Below are positions 21,187-32,177 of a stretch of 64,000 nucleotides of DNA, one piece after another. The position numbers and the translations under genes were made by a program. Each line of letters starts with the position of its first letter. The stretch's first letter is position 1. This stretch comes from Hypholoma sublateritium FD-334 SS-4 (Eukaryota; Basidiomycota; Agaricomycetes; Agaricales; Strophariaceae). Where the stretch lies: positions 868,001 to 932,000 of the forward strand of contig KN817521.1 in NCBI GenBank assembly GCA_000827495.1. The letters run 5' to 3'. Under the pieces are notes generated by a model, which had not been told where the DNA came from, did no database searches, and was given only the letters and a program-made list of their open reading frames with translations.

Positions 21187-24100
21187 TTAGAAATATAGAC
21201 TAGCAGCGAATACAACTAGTGAAAAACATCAGCACCTGAAGTTCCCCCAAAAAGGCACGATACTCACTGTCTCTCTTGATCTTGATTTGAGACTCCTCCA
21301 TCTTCTTGAAAAGTTCTGCATCACCTATCACACGAGCCGCGTCGCGAACCTCTCGGCATGTTTCGTCTAGTCGTGTAATGACCCGCACTATAGTGCCCTC
21401 AGCGACATCCGTTAATGCTGTAATTTGTTCAAATGGCTAAAAGAAATACGTGAGATTCGATGTATGCAGAAGAGTGCAACGTAACTCACCATTCCTTTGG
21501 CCCATTCGTACACTACTTCAACCAGACCGAATTTAAGATCCGATCTGAATTCCTCAGCCACCACTTTGTGGTAATCCTGGACTCGACCGACTTTGTCACT
21601 AATAGCTAGAATAGCATCACGACCTGCCTCCAGTTTTGGTGATAGAAGGGGCTCCGTGTCTGTTTTTTCTTGGAAAACAAAGCAGGACAATAATGCGACA
21701 ACTTCCTCGGGCTCATAGCCTGCCAATGTATTTTCCAAAATCAGCTCAGTCAATATGAGCTCGTTTGCGGAGTTAATCTACGGCAGTGAGTCGCATTCTT
21801 TCGCCATTTGACGGGAAAAAATATACCTCGCAAGCCACACGTCCTTTGAGTTGAATTGTTGCGTTTTCGTCAATAAATTTGAGATCCTTGAGGACGCCAA
21901 TACGTTGCTCGTAATCTGGTATGAGCTCCAAGTTATGATCAGACAGGGCGAGTTTGAGGAAAGCAATGTTTGCTCGCAAGACCTTTTGCCCATGAACAAC
22001 TGCGTACTATTTAAGGCTTAATTGTAGGTCATTCAGTGAAAGATGGGTCCAGGACATACATGTTCAGTGAACTGATGACATTTGGTGCATTGAGTTTGAT
22101 TAAGTTCTTTAATTAGGGAATTCCGAGAGCGGAGGGTTTCTTGGAACTCTAGTGCTCGTAGTCTGCTCCAGTCAACCTCTGAGAGAGCACCAACCTTCAC
22201 CCAGTCCTGGGTTATCGATCGAAGGGAGTTGATTCCTTCCCTCATACGTGTTATAAGATGCCGATCAACGATATCATTGACTTCAACCTGGGTAGCGTCA
22301 AGAGACTGTGCGGACTTTCAGGCGAGAAAAAACTCGCCTTGACCATTCGGTCTGTCACGAAGATAATGCTTGTCAAAGGCACGGCTCTCAGTTCATATAC
22401 ACCGTCTTCGATGACTAGGGAAGTTGGATTAAGAGGCCAGACAGGAGGGACTCCGTCGTTGTTGGTGTCTAGAATGTGTCCATGATCAGTACTGCAGAGA
22501 TAGCAGAGGTCAAAGGCTGTTGCATTTACCTGTTTTGCCGCTCTTCGTGTCGGGGTGAACCAAGGCCAAAATGAAGTATGTTTTGATTTTCGTCAAAACC
22601 CCTGTATCTAGTGCCTGAACGGGGGCTTGCCTCAATACTATAGCAGCATTGTTATACCGGAAATGCTAAGGGATGTTAGATCGACGCTTTTTAAAGGGAT
22701 ATGAAACACTCACACCATCTCGCAGAATGACAACCCGACCGGCCGACAAAATTTTTGATCCTTGAGGGTTGCCGAGAGCAACATTTAGCAGAGTCTGACT
22801 GTTCTGTGTAATGCTTAGTGATTCATCGTAGTGGCGGTCGATGTCGGGAAGGCATATTGAGCAGTCAAATTTAGGTAGAGATGATAACAGTTTCTCGCTC
22901 TGGCTGCAAATTAATAATCTGATGAGATGCTTCGGCGAACACTTGCCTCAGTCACTCTCTTTTGTTGGTCAGGTAAGAGCCTTTGCGACGAGTTTTCGGA
23001 GAAGCTGCGTTTGATCATTTCTTCCACCCGTAAAGCCTCTACTCGTAGAAGATTAAGTATCATGTTGTATGTGAGCCTGAACTGAGATGATAGTTTTCCA
23101 GGAGTTCCAAGCATCATGGTATGTAGAGTAGTTTGCTGTGGATAATGTCAGACATCGGGCAAAAAGAAAGTGAGAAATTACCTCAGGCAAAGCATCATTT
23201 GCAACAATGATAACAGTTCCTGTTGGATCGAGCCCTCGTCTGCCTGCTCTTCCAGCCATCTGAGTATATTCTCCAGGCAAAATCTCACGGAAGGTGCGAC
23301 CGTCGTGTTTTCGTACGCTAGAGAAAACAACACATTTTGCAGGCATATTCACACCCTGCACAAACGATGGGAGTTATTAGCGTAATAAATACACAAATTA
23401 CTTACCATTGCAAACGTCTCTGTCGCAAAGAGTATTTTCACCAACCCACGGGCGAAGAGAATCTCCACTAGCTTTGATTCTGATTAACCGGTTGCACAAG
23501 CACGGACTAACGTGAAGCGTACCTCTTTTACCAAAGGCAAGAGTCCGCCGTGATGTATGCCGATGCCACGAGAGAGTAAATCGCGGGTCCGCACTATTTG
23601 AGGGAGTTTCCTGTCCGATCCTTGAAAGGCGATGAACGACCCTGGAAGGCCGAATAAAAAGACGGACAAACCTTTTAACCTTGAAAGTGCTTTTTCTATG
23701 GCCACGTGAACCTCGCTCTTTTCAACAGAGGTACATAGATCTGCGTTGGTCAACGTGGCAGCATTCTCTTCGCAGCGCTTCTTAGAAAACGTGAATACTA
23801 CGACGGGCAGAAGATTTTTTTTTCGCAGATGTCCCAGGAGATGCACGTAGAGGTTTTTATCTGCAGCAGAGTGCATGGGTCTGGGGGGTCCTCCGCCACC
23901 TCCGCCGCGTCCACCTCTCTGTACAGGCGCACCTCTGCCACCCCTAGCAGGAGGGGAACCACGTTGCTGTCCTCGTTGAGCGGGAGCAGCACCACGGGCG
24001 CCAACCCGTTGCACTGGGGGCAATCCCGCCGCCTCCCGTTCTTTGTCCTGTTTGCGCCTCAGAGCTTCGCCTGCTTCTTTGTACCTAAAGAACACAAATT

Positions 24101-26011
24101 CGAAGAGAGAAATCGGATGACATTTACAAAAACTCACCCTAAGGATAAAAAGTTCCTTTGCGCATCCACAATCTTGTACATTTCGCGGCCTGCGTACAAG
24201 TAGTGTTCAAGAGGAACGGGCCGCTGAGGTGTAGATATAACATATATGTCTTTTTTCTTTGTCCGCCTGTTCGGATGGTAAGCCACTCCGTGATTGCAGG
24301 GAACAAGATTTGAGCTTTACCCAACCCAATCGGCAAACTCTTTTGTATTGGGAACCGTCGCTGATAGCAAAATGATGTTGACATGATCTGGGAGCATGAT
24401 AATAACTTCTTCCCATACAACACCTCTCTGGCAAGTATTCAGATCCTGCGACTCATTTAGAAGTTAAGACATAACATACCTCTGCGTCATTGACATAGTG
24501 AACTTCGTCGAAGACAACAAATTCTACGTCTCGTATCAAGTCGGCCCCTTTGTAAAGCATACTCCGTAGAATTTCGGTGGTCATTATGAGACAACTGGCT
24601 TCAGGGTTGATTTGAACATCCCCTGTCAAGATACCAACAGATGAGGAAGAGAAAGTTTGTTTAAAATCTCGGAATTTTTGGTTGGAAAGCGCTTTGATAG
24701 GTGAAGTATAGATAGCTCTAGAATATATGAGTTGCACGTCATTATACCTAACGCAGACAGACTATACCTCGTCATGTGTTTCTCCGCCAAAGCTATTGCA
24801 TATTCTGCCACAACTGTCTTTCCCGCAGAAGTGTGGGCAGCAACAAAGACGGAATCACCCATTTCCAGATGGTAGACAGCTTGCTTTTGGAAGGTATCGA
24901 GTTCGAAAGGATACTATATTTCACTGTCAAGGACGAAGGTTGTAGAGGACATAGAGAAAGAGCACCTTATGCGCCATGTCAGGTACAAGCTCATGGAAAT
25001 TTCTGAGTGGAGTATTCACGTCAATGACATGGGCCCAGTCGCGTTTCTGAACAATGGGTCGTTTTAGTCGCCTCTTTGGCAGTCCAACTGGTTTGAGATT
25101 AGACCGCTTGGTATGCAGATGGAAGTGAGTACAAAATAAGGCACGATATCTTGATAGCCATACCGAGGTGGGCAACAATTCATCCACTTCTTTAGTGTGC
25201 CCTAATGGAGCCTCAAGATCCTCACCCACTTCATCCCCATCCTGTTCATCCTTTGTATTCTGAGATGACAATTAAAACAAACGGAGGAGTGAAAAACATA
25301 CCGTTTGTTCTTCACCCTCATCCAATATTTCAGAGTCCTTGCCTTCAATGGCTACTAGTTCTTCTTCTTCGACTGGATCCCCTGGAAGACGTAAGCCACG
25401 AGGAAGACCCGGAGCAACTGTCCTGAATCCTTTGCTATCTGAGGCAAGACTGGTGGATTCAATAACTTCATCATTAAATCCCCCCGGCCAGAATGGCACA
25501 TAACCAGATTTTCCGCGTACAAAGTTCTTACTGGGTCCAGGTGCGCGGTTGAGTGAGGTTGAGGTCAGACCATTCGCGATCTTTGTTGATACGGTCTACC
25601 AATCGACGTTAAGGATGGCGACGGATTTTTCTCGAACGGAATACCTCACTTCAGCGTATCCAGTCACCCTTCCGTCAAGACCAGAGCGAACGAAAACGAG
25701 CGATGTAGGAGGGGGAGCAGGCCTGGGCTCCAGGAGGTCTGGGATGGAGATATCATGGTCCCAGTGTCTATCGTATAGATGATCAGCTGTGGCTTGTGCT
25801 ACAATCGGAATCTATCTAACACTTGATATGACGGTAGCCAGTGGCTGGGAAGAGTTCGAGGTGGTAACAAGAAAATCTGTTCAATCCTTTCGTAAACCTG
25901 CGAGCTCGATGGGCTGGATGCCAGCTGTAAATCTTGTAAAATATGTGAAGAATCTTCTGGATTTGGATGCAGGATATACCCAAGACTTTCGCTGCGTGTG
26001 TCCGTCTCCAT
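21187..26011 (-). CDS. SKI2: Ski2-type DExH RNA helicase
   Basis: A many-exon minus-strand gene. The start is [11 protein letters not shown] at 26011 and the last exon ends [13 protein letters not shown] at 21187, as Ski2 does. In order: an N-terminal Ski2 segment ([34 protein letters not shown]); helicase motif I AHTSAGKT (about 24800); motif Ib [11 protein letters not shown]; the DEVH box in [11 protein letters not shown] (about 24500); motif [11 protein letters not shown]; an RGG-rich linker at about 23880-24030; [23 protein letters not shown]; motif [16 protein letters not shown] (about 23250); then the arch/KOW region and helical C-terminus. Ski2, with Ski3 and Ski8, feeds mRNA 3' ends to the cytoplasmic exosome and limits viral RNA. 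Most exons were placed by family match; the junction between exons 1 and 2 (about 25770-25830) is uncertain. Confidence 0.9.
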
Positions 26012-26502
26012 TACTGCGCAACGCGTTAGTGGTTCGAAGGGGAACTCGTTTTGAACTCGTTTTGAACGTTCACGTTTGGTTCACTTTACATTATTCAAGT
26101 TGGATTTCCTCATAGCACAGCCACCTGATGCATTCCTACACCCTCTCACAGACTATTCTATGCATTTGCTATGCATTATTACATCGCAAAAGTGACTCTT
26201 GCCATCCTGGTCTAAGGAGAAATATTGTTGCATGTACCTGCGGAATAGATCTCCGTGCGCCACCTAGTGCATATTAGAGCAACACAAAGGTATCTTATCC
26301 TTTAGGTCCCATAGTCAACATTTCACCACATCTCCTGTGTTCATCAAGTGTGCATCCTGTCAGGTGGTGTACTATGTCTGTCTCATTAATACGTATAAGA
26401 GAATATCTTCTATACACGTTTAAATGTGAGAGAGGACTCACCATAAAGATTTTTTAGTTTCGTCGACGGACCAAGGTCGAGAAATATACCTCTAAAGAGC
26501 TG
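26012..26502. other. Ski2 promoter and methyltransferase 3' flank
   Basis: No gene was recognised. It must hold the Ski2 promoter (26012 onward on the minus strand) and the 3' end of the methyltransferase transcript. A tandem gaactcgttttgaactcgttttgaacg repeat lies at about 26042-26069. Confidence 0.4.
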
Positions 26503-27938
26503 CTAACGAGCCTTTCGCCTTGCGTAAACGCATTGTAGGCGAGTAAATTGGGGTATTTTCCTTTCCTCTAATTCTTGCAAACAATTTGTTTCCAGGCGGT
26601 TTATCATTTCCTCTTGGAATCCACTCCCAAGGAGTAAAGGACGAGTTGCGCCCAGGAAACCCTGGTACAACAGCGTTTAGAACAGTCTACTTTTACTTTT
26701 GCTGAGAAAAAATGATCGCACCACAACATCCTCTTTCATCTTTTCTTCAAATTGGCGCAATCTTTCATTGGGTTTATGCTCATCACGCGGCGGGGGGACG
26801 GCTGGAATAAAGAACTCTCTGTAAACAACATCTTCGAAACGAGGATTGTTGGCAATCCATTCATGAAGGTTAGTGGCGGCATCCGTATCGCCACCAATAT
26901 TTCTGATAGTAGAGCGCAAGTAGGTGATCCACTGAGACCACCAAGGTTCATTAAATTGCTTGATTGAGGACGATTCTATGCGACGGTGGTGTTTGTCGTA
27001 CATGTGGAAATCGAATTCCGAGACATCAATGAGGCCTCCGGGACGAAGGACGCGACTGATTTGGTCAATGAGGAGATGATAGTCCTTAATCTAACAGTCT
27101 TTCAGAACCACAATGACAAGAGGGAAGCTCTGTACTGACACCTGACGAGATAAGACGTGCATGAACGACGTTGAAATCTCCGTAGAAATGTTCTAGGCCG
27201 AGGTTTATATCATCAATCTCACTCCTGGTAACACGAGGTAAGGTTAGCAAGATGTTAACGGATACACACGACTATGGATAAATCATCATTAGAGTCTTAC
27301 CTGAGATTCTGGGGCATCGTTCTGTGCAATAGGGTATCAGTATGTCAAAACAAGAAAGTATTGACAAAACTAACGGTGACTGCATAGGTATGAGATCCAC
27401 TGCGACAGCATTGCAATTAGGAAATTGACGGGCGACTTCCATAATCCTGAAATAAATCTTATCAGCGTTATACTCTAGTCCGACGGAGGGTTGAGGATGA
27501 ACCAGCTTCCACTTCCGCAGCCAAGGTCGAGACATGCTTTTGTTTCTCCGGCGACATCATCTGCCATTACAGCAGCCATTGGGGGGACAAACTTGCCACC
27601 CATGATGTCGGTCAATAGGTCATCTTGTTTACCTTGAAGAGAAACAGTCAATTTTGGATTATTCCCAGATCAATAGGCGCACCAAGTCGTTCGATTTCCT
27701 CGTCGTCTGCTGGCAGTCGATACACGTCCGAATAATTATTAAGATTGCGACCGTATTCTTCTCTGTAAATCGCCGCCCGCATGGAAGACGACATTGAGAT
27801 TACTGATATCGGTGAGGCAGATCGGACATCTGGATCACGTTCATACGAGCTCATTGAGCTGGCCAAACTTCCGGATACACTCTCTGGAGGTAAGGACACC
27901 ACAGAATGCGCATCGTCGGAATCGCCGTCGAAATCCAT
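26503..27938 (-). CDS. LaeA-like SAM-dependent methyltransferase
   Basis: Seven exons (27683-27938, 27503-27632, 27375-27446, 27301-27321, 27140-27224, 26722-27090, 26503-26661) give 363 residues. The fourth is only 21 nt. The N-terminus has the basidiomycete LaeA-like signature YREEYGRNLNNYSDVYRLP. SAM motif I is CLDLGCGSGSW, joined across an intron to IMEVARQFPNCNAVAVDL (motif II). Then NLGLEHFYGDFNVVHARLISSG, RVLRPGGLIDVSEFDFHMYD (motif V region), and FEDVVYREFFIPAVPPPRDE. A final intron leads to GFLGATRPLLLGSG and the end. LaeA proteins are nuclear regulators of secondary metabolism and development. The basidiomycete branch is large, so this is a family rather than an orthologue call. No biosynthetic cluster is adjacent. 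Confidence 0.85.
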
Positions 27939-28293
27939 AGTTGAAATTGAAGAATGCAGTGTCAACTTTATGAGAGCGTTGCTCAGCACATAGAACAAAG
28001 CAAAAACTTGCAGCGGAAGACTCGGGGGATTTATATGATAAGTAGAACGAGGGGCCCTTAGTAATGGCCCATTTGACTTGAGACGTGCGAGCCAGGCTCG
28101 GCGGATATTCCAGCACGCCCGGTGCAAGTTTAAACGTGGAAACCCAGATACTTCCTACAATAGAAATAACGAGCCCTTCAGCAGAGTATAATCAACCAAG
28201 ATTCCGTCGCGTGTACTGGAAGGAGGTTGTTCGAAGGTAAGCAATGGAATCAGTCCAATCAGTGACGGTGAAAGTTCCGAACAACGCGAGACG
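27939..28293. promoter_or_regulatory. promoter region of the methyltransferase gene
   Basis: This is the 5' flank of the minus-strand methyltransferase. The frame stays open upstream of the chosen ATG, but the added residues have no family match, so 27938 is kept. The end of the stretch (28192-28293) continues a short minus-strand frame out of the inverted repeat. Confidence 0.4.
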
Positions 28294-28900
28294 ATTATTG
28301 CTATTTTCAATAAAGCTGGCGGTGGGATCAAAACACATCACGCGCGGCAATCTTCCGAGCCAATCTTCCGTCTGAACTATCTCGGGCAATATGAGGCCTA
28401 TGGCCACGATTTTAGGTGCGTTGGAATCGCATTGAGTAGGAATAGTGAGCCCCCGAAAAAAAATTGCAAATATCAGATGTTTAAACACCTTAAGAGCATA
28501 GATAAAGCTGTGACATTGACTATGAACTTACAAGTGATTGAGACATTCTATTACACTAATTCTACGAGATATGTACTCTATGACACCTAGAACAGTGAGC
28601 CCCCAAGAAAAAATTAAGCATCTAGACGTTGTGGAGGCTCAATTTGTGTACGCGGCATGTGTGGTGACTACTGCACGACTCGGACGGTCACACGGTTGCG
28701 GACAGTCGTTTAAACGTCTGATATTTGCAATTTTTTTTCGGGGGCTCACTATTCCTACTCAATGCGATTCCAACGCACCTAAAATCGTGGCCATAGGCCT
28801 CATATTGCCCGAGATAGTTCAGACGGAAGATTGGCTCGGAAGATTGCCGCGCGTGATGTGTTTTGATCCCACCGCCAGCTTTATTGAAAATAGCAATAAT
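28294..28900. repeat. 193-bp inverted repeat with 221-bp spacer
   Basis: Arm 1 is about 28294-28486 and arm 2 about 28708-28900. Arm 2 is the reverse complement of arm 1 with only one or two differences by eye (for example aacatctg against aacgtctg next to the inner gtttaaac). The spacer is 28487-28707. It carries a further short copy of the inner edge: agtgagcccccaagaaaaaatt at about 28592-28613 resembles agtgagcccccgaaaaaaaatt at about 28444. Both arms keep the same open frame (with FRGLTIPTQC, APKIVAIGLILPEIVQ, LPRVMCFDPTASFIENS), but the flanks differ. I do not recognise that peptide. A transcript across both arms would fold into a long hairpin. Confidence 0.85.
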
Positions 28901-30197
28901 GTAATTATGTAGCTACCGGAGATAAAAATACACAATTTCTTAATTTCTTCCCACATGATCGACACTGGGAATCTGCGATGATTTTGGTTGACCATTGCGG
29001 CTGCTTGATCTGAAGAAATTGTGCGGGATTTATGAGTATAAGTATATGGAAAATGTGGCACGTACAATTGCAAAATTATACTATGTACCATGCAGGTTGT
29101 AGGATTTGAAAGTTGGCAGCTTGGGGATGCGGCCAATGTCTAATCAGCATTATTGTGTATTTGATTCAAGAATTGATTTTGAGCAACGAGTTTTTTTTGA
29201 GTTTTTTTAGAACACTCAAAACGGTAAAGATCTTCGCGATGCGGCTTCGAGTTGAAGCAAGCTTGGAGGCGCCGGTAGTAATATGTCGTCGTTCAACTTT
29301 GGCAGTAGCCAGTACGTAAACAGTCAGTGCCGCCATCAAGCTCAAGCTGCAACTGTGATTGAACTGGGTGAAGTTGGGGCGAAGGCAGCGAGGCTGGAAG
29401 AAATATTTCCTGTGAAGAGGAACGGGCGTGCTCGCAACGTTTTTACCTTCTTTTACCCACTGTGTCAGTATGTACAAAAATAATACCTGTATGTGCATAT
29501 GAGCAGTGGGAGGACCTAAGCTTTCCGCCGCTGCACTACCGAGCTCGCAATCATGATTGATGTAAGCGAAAGAAGGTCACCCTGTGGTCATCCTTGGGAC
29601 ACTCGTGAAGTGGCTTCTTGAAAGTCAACGATCAATTGTATCAAGATCGTATATATAGTTTACGATTTCGCATCTCACAGGGCGTTCTGGAGCTATTTCG
29701 TTGGGAATTTTACAACTCCCGACCAGCATCGAGGCAAAATGAAGCAAGATTTTATTTGCATTGACGGAAAGTCAGTGCCAACTACTAGTATATTCTTCCT
29801 TGGAACCATCGTGCTGATCGAGCAGGAAGTCGCGACGCATAAGTATTGAATATTGGAAACTGTAAGGAAGAAGAGAACTGGCAATGAGCGGCTGCCGACG
29901 TGTCTTGGGTCAAGCTTTTATGCAACGTGGGTTACACTAGCTTGCCGGTTTCTTTTCAAGGCTAGATAAGCATCGATTGCACGGATGGAAAGCAAAAGCT
30001 CCGACAAGCTGACATGCACACCACTTCATTTCTCCATCGACCACATGTCTCCGCAGTAAGTACGCCGACGATTTCAACAAAGGGAATTAGCACTGGGATG
30101 CGTCAAACCTGAATTATCCAGATGAGACAGTGAAATCATGGTTTATATATACAAGGTCTTCCATTTATAAACACCCACCACCTGGTTCGCATAAGCT
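28901..30197. other. 1.3-kb gene-poor stretch
   Basis: Only short, domain-free frames on both strands occur here, with T-runs near 29190-29210 and AT-rich composition. Part is the 3' flank of IST1. No transposon ends, RNA gene or recognisable protein was seen. Confidence 0.4.
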
Positions 30198-31413
30198 CTA
30201 ACGCTTCTTTAGCTGAGCAAAGCGCTTAGAAAGGAGGTCGAATTCATCTTCAGGCGGTGAACTCGACGCCGGTATGTTTTTGGCATCCGTTTTCAATGGT
30301 TCTGACGGTATCGTGGACGTTGACTTGGCATTTGGCACCTCCGTAGATTTTTCTGTGCGCTTTACATCATCCGAGTCTTCACTTTGCTTTACATCCTTAA
30401 CAGAATTGAAGTCACTTAATGACCAAAGAATATTCAGTTAGAACGTGCCTTATTATGATCTATCACGGCTTGATCTTCATCCGCCACTTCGACTATTTCT
30501 TCCCCAGGAATAGAAAAGGGTACCCCATAGGCCTTCGCTATCTCTTTGAGATAGCCATCGACCAAAGCTGGTGGAGGGGTGTCCACGGATAATTTGCTGA
30601 TTATCTGAAGCAGACATCTTAGCCCAGCAAGCATGTCGGTGAGGCATATCGAAAACGTACACGTTTGCTAACACATCCATCCCTGTTTTCCATAACAGCT
30701 AATGAGAATTCGCGCCCGTATTTATGCATGAGAAGGTCCCTCAGAATATGCAATTCTAACAATAAGAGGCGGGATTTTAGAGGGGGCTTGAAAATGGGAA
30801 TACCTTTGAGCTCAGTCCGCTGTGAGGCGTGAATGACGGCACAGACTCCTTCAGACACGCCTGAGTATCGTATTAGCACTCGGAGCGTGACGCGAGATTG
30901 ATTCATATGCTACCAGGGTCTGGTTCCCTCAAGCTGCAGACAGCCTCCTGTCAGCACACTTCATGAAAAGATGACCAACATCTCACTTCTGATCGAGCAA
31001 CCCAAATCTTGCGAGTAAAAGTTCACAATACAGCTCCATTAACTCCAAAAGCTCAACATAGATATCTTCATTGATGACTTGCGAAAGGGGGTTGAAATTA
31101 GGTATAAAGATCACCTACAGCTTTTGAGAGAACGCACTCGTTTCCACCTTGATGCGCGCTGTTTCTAGTTTCCCTTTCTCTAATAAAAGAGCGATATCTC
31201 GACGAGAAGCCTTGGCTTGAGCTTCTTTCTTCTGTTGCAGAGTACGAAGGCGCTGAACGGCGAGCCTTCAATTGCTAAAGTATGAGTATTCCGTATTCAT
31301 CTCATGCGACATAGAGAAGTACCGCAGTTGGACCTAATAGGGTGTCAGAGAATCGAGTCGCCCGATCTTAGGATTCTCACCTTTGCTTTGGCAGCATTCC
31401 ACATAGATGACAT
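30198..31413 (-). CDS. IST1: IST1-domain ESCRT-III-associated protein
   Basis: A minus-strand gene of about eight short exons. The protein starts MSSMWNAAKAKVQL (ATG at 31413, a second at 31404). It continues LAVQRLRTLQQKKEAQAKA, ALLLEKGKLETARIKVET, INEDIYVELLELMELYCELL, EGVCAVIHASQRTELKE, LHILRDLLMHKYGREFSLA, KLSVDTPPPALVDGYLKEIA and YGVPF, which is the whole IST1 helical domain in order. A short acidic region follows, and the end is EDEFDLLSKRFAQLKKR at 30201, a likely MIM-type Vps4-binding helix. IST1 acts with ESCRT-III and Vps4 in multivesicular-body sorting. The intron after KAYGVPF...VIDHNKA (about 30390-30440) could not be placed with certainty. Confidence 0.9.
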
Positions 31414-32177
31414 CGTGAAAAAGATCGTTAACGTGAGGCTGCAAACGATGTCTGTCAGGTCGCCTGGCGTAGTGGGAGACGGTAAAGATATGGGGCCTCA
31501 GCCGCGGGCAGCACAGGAGAATCCTCAGAGGTTTGGTGATCAAGCCCACCAATGGATCCGGGCCGGCTGCGATGTAACAACTTCGACTAGATCGTTACGT
31601 AATATGCTAAGTAACACAACTACCAGTCCTGATCGAACTTCGAAGTACATACCACATCCTCTGCGCGCGCTCATATGGCGCTGCGCACTGTATTGGCCCA
31701 CAGCTGGCTGTTTTTTGTATAGCTGCGAGCTTAGCGGGGCGGGGAAATCTCCGGTAACACACATGCCTCATTAGTTGTCCTTTTTTTCTGTTCACGTCTC
31801 GATTAAATAATCTGGGATAAGTAACTCGAACAAAACTCGAAGTATCCGGAAACCGGATGAGTTACATAGCAGATTCTCCCGCTCAATTGTTACTTACAGA
31901 AAATGGTCCGTGGTGTGCATAGCGGGCAAGAATAACCCAGGGTGTCTATGTATACATAGCCTGGTCTCGGCTTCCCTAGTACAGTGGCAGCAACATGCCA
32001 TTCTGAGTGTTGATGGTCGTCCAGACAGGAATTCCACATCGCCACCCCCCCTTGAATTCTCTCAGCCACCAGTCCACTTCTTTTATTTCACAAATTCACA
32101 GACCATAGGGCTTGACCGAACGAAGGGCCCTCCTTGACTTCAAACACTGTCGTAATCTTCATCTTCATCAAGTCCAC
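31414..32177. promoter_or_regulatory. divergent region between IST1 and the RasGEF gene
   Basis: The two genes point away from each other across 764 bp. No gene was recognised inside; the frame at 31304-31774 antisense to IST1 exon 1 has no support. It must contain both promoters. Confidence 0.4.

Noticed and set aside
26677..26721. Premature end of the methyltransferase (frame stops at 26677)
   Set aside because: A GT-AG intron (26662-26721) restores the conserved GATRPLLLGSG tail, so this is not a truncation.
28192..28912. Two protein-coding genes in the inverted repeat
   Set aside because: The frames match each other only because the DNA is duplicated; neither has a recognisable domain, a full start or splice support.
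31304..31774. Plus-strand frame of 156 codons
   Set aside because: Antisense to IST1 exon 1 and the promoter region; no domain, no splice partner.
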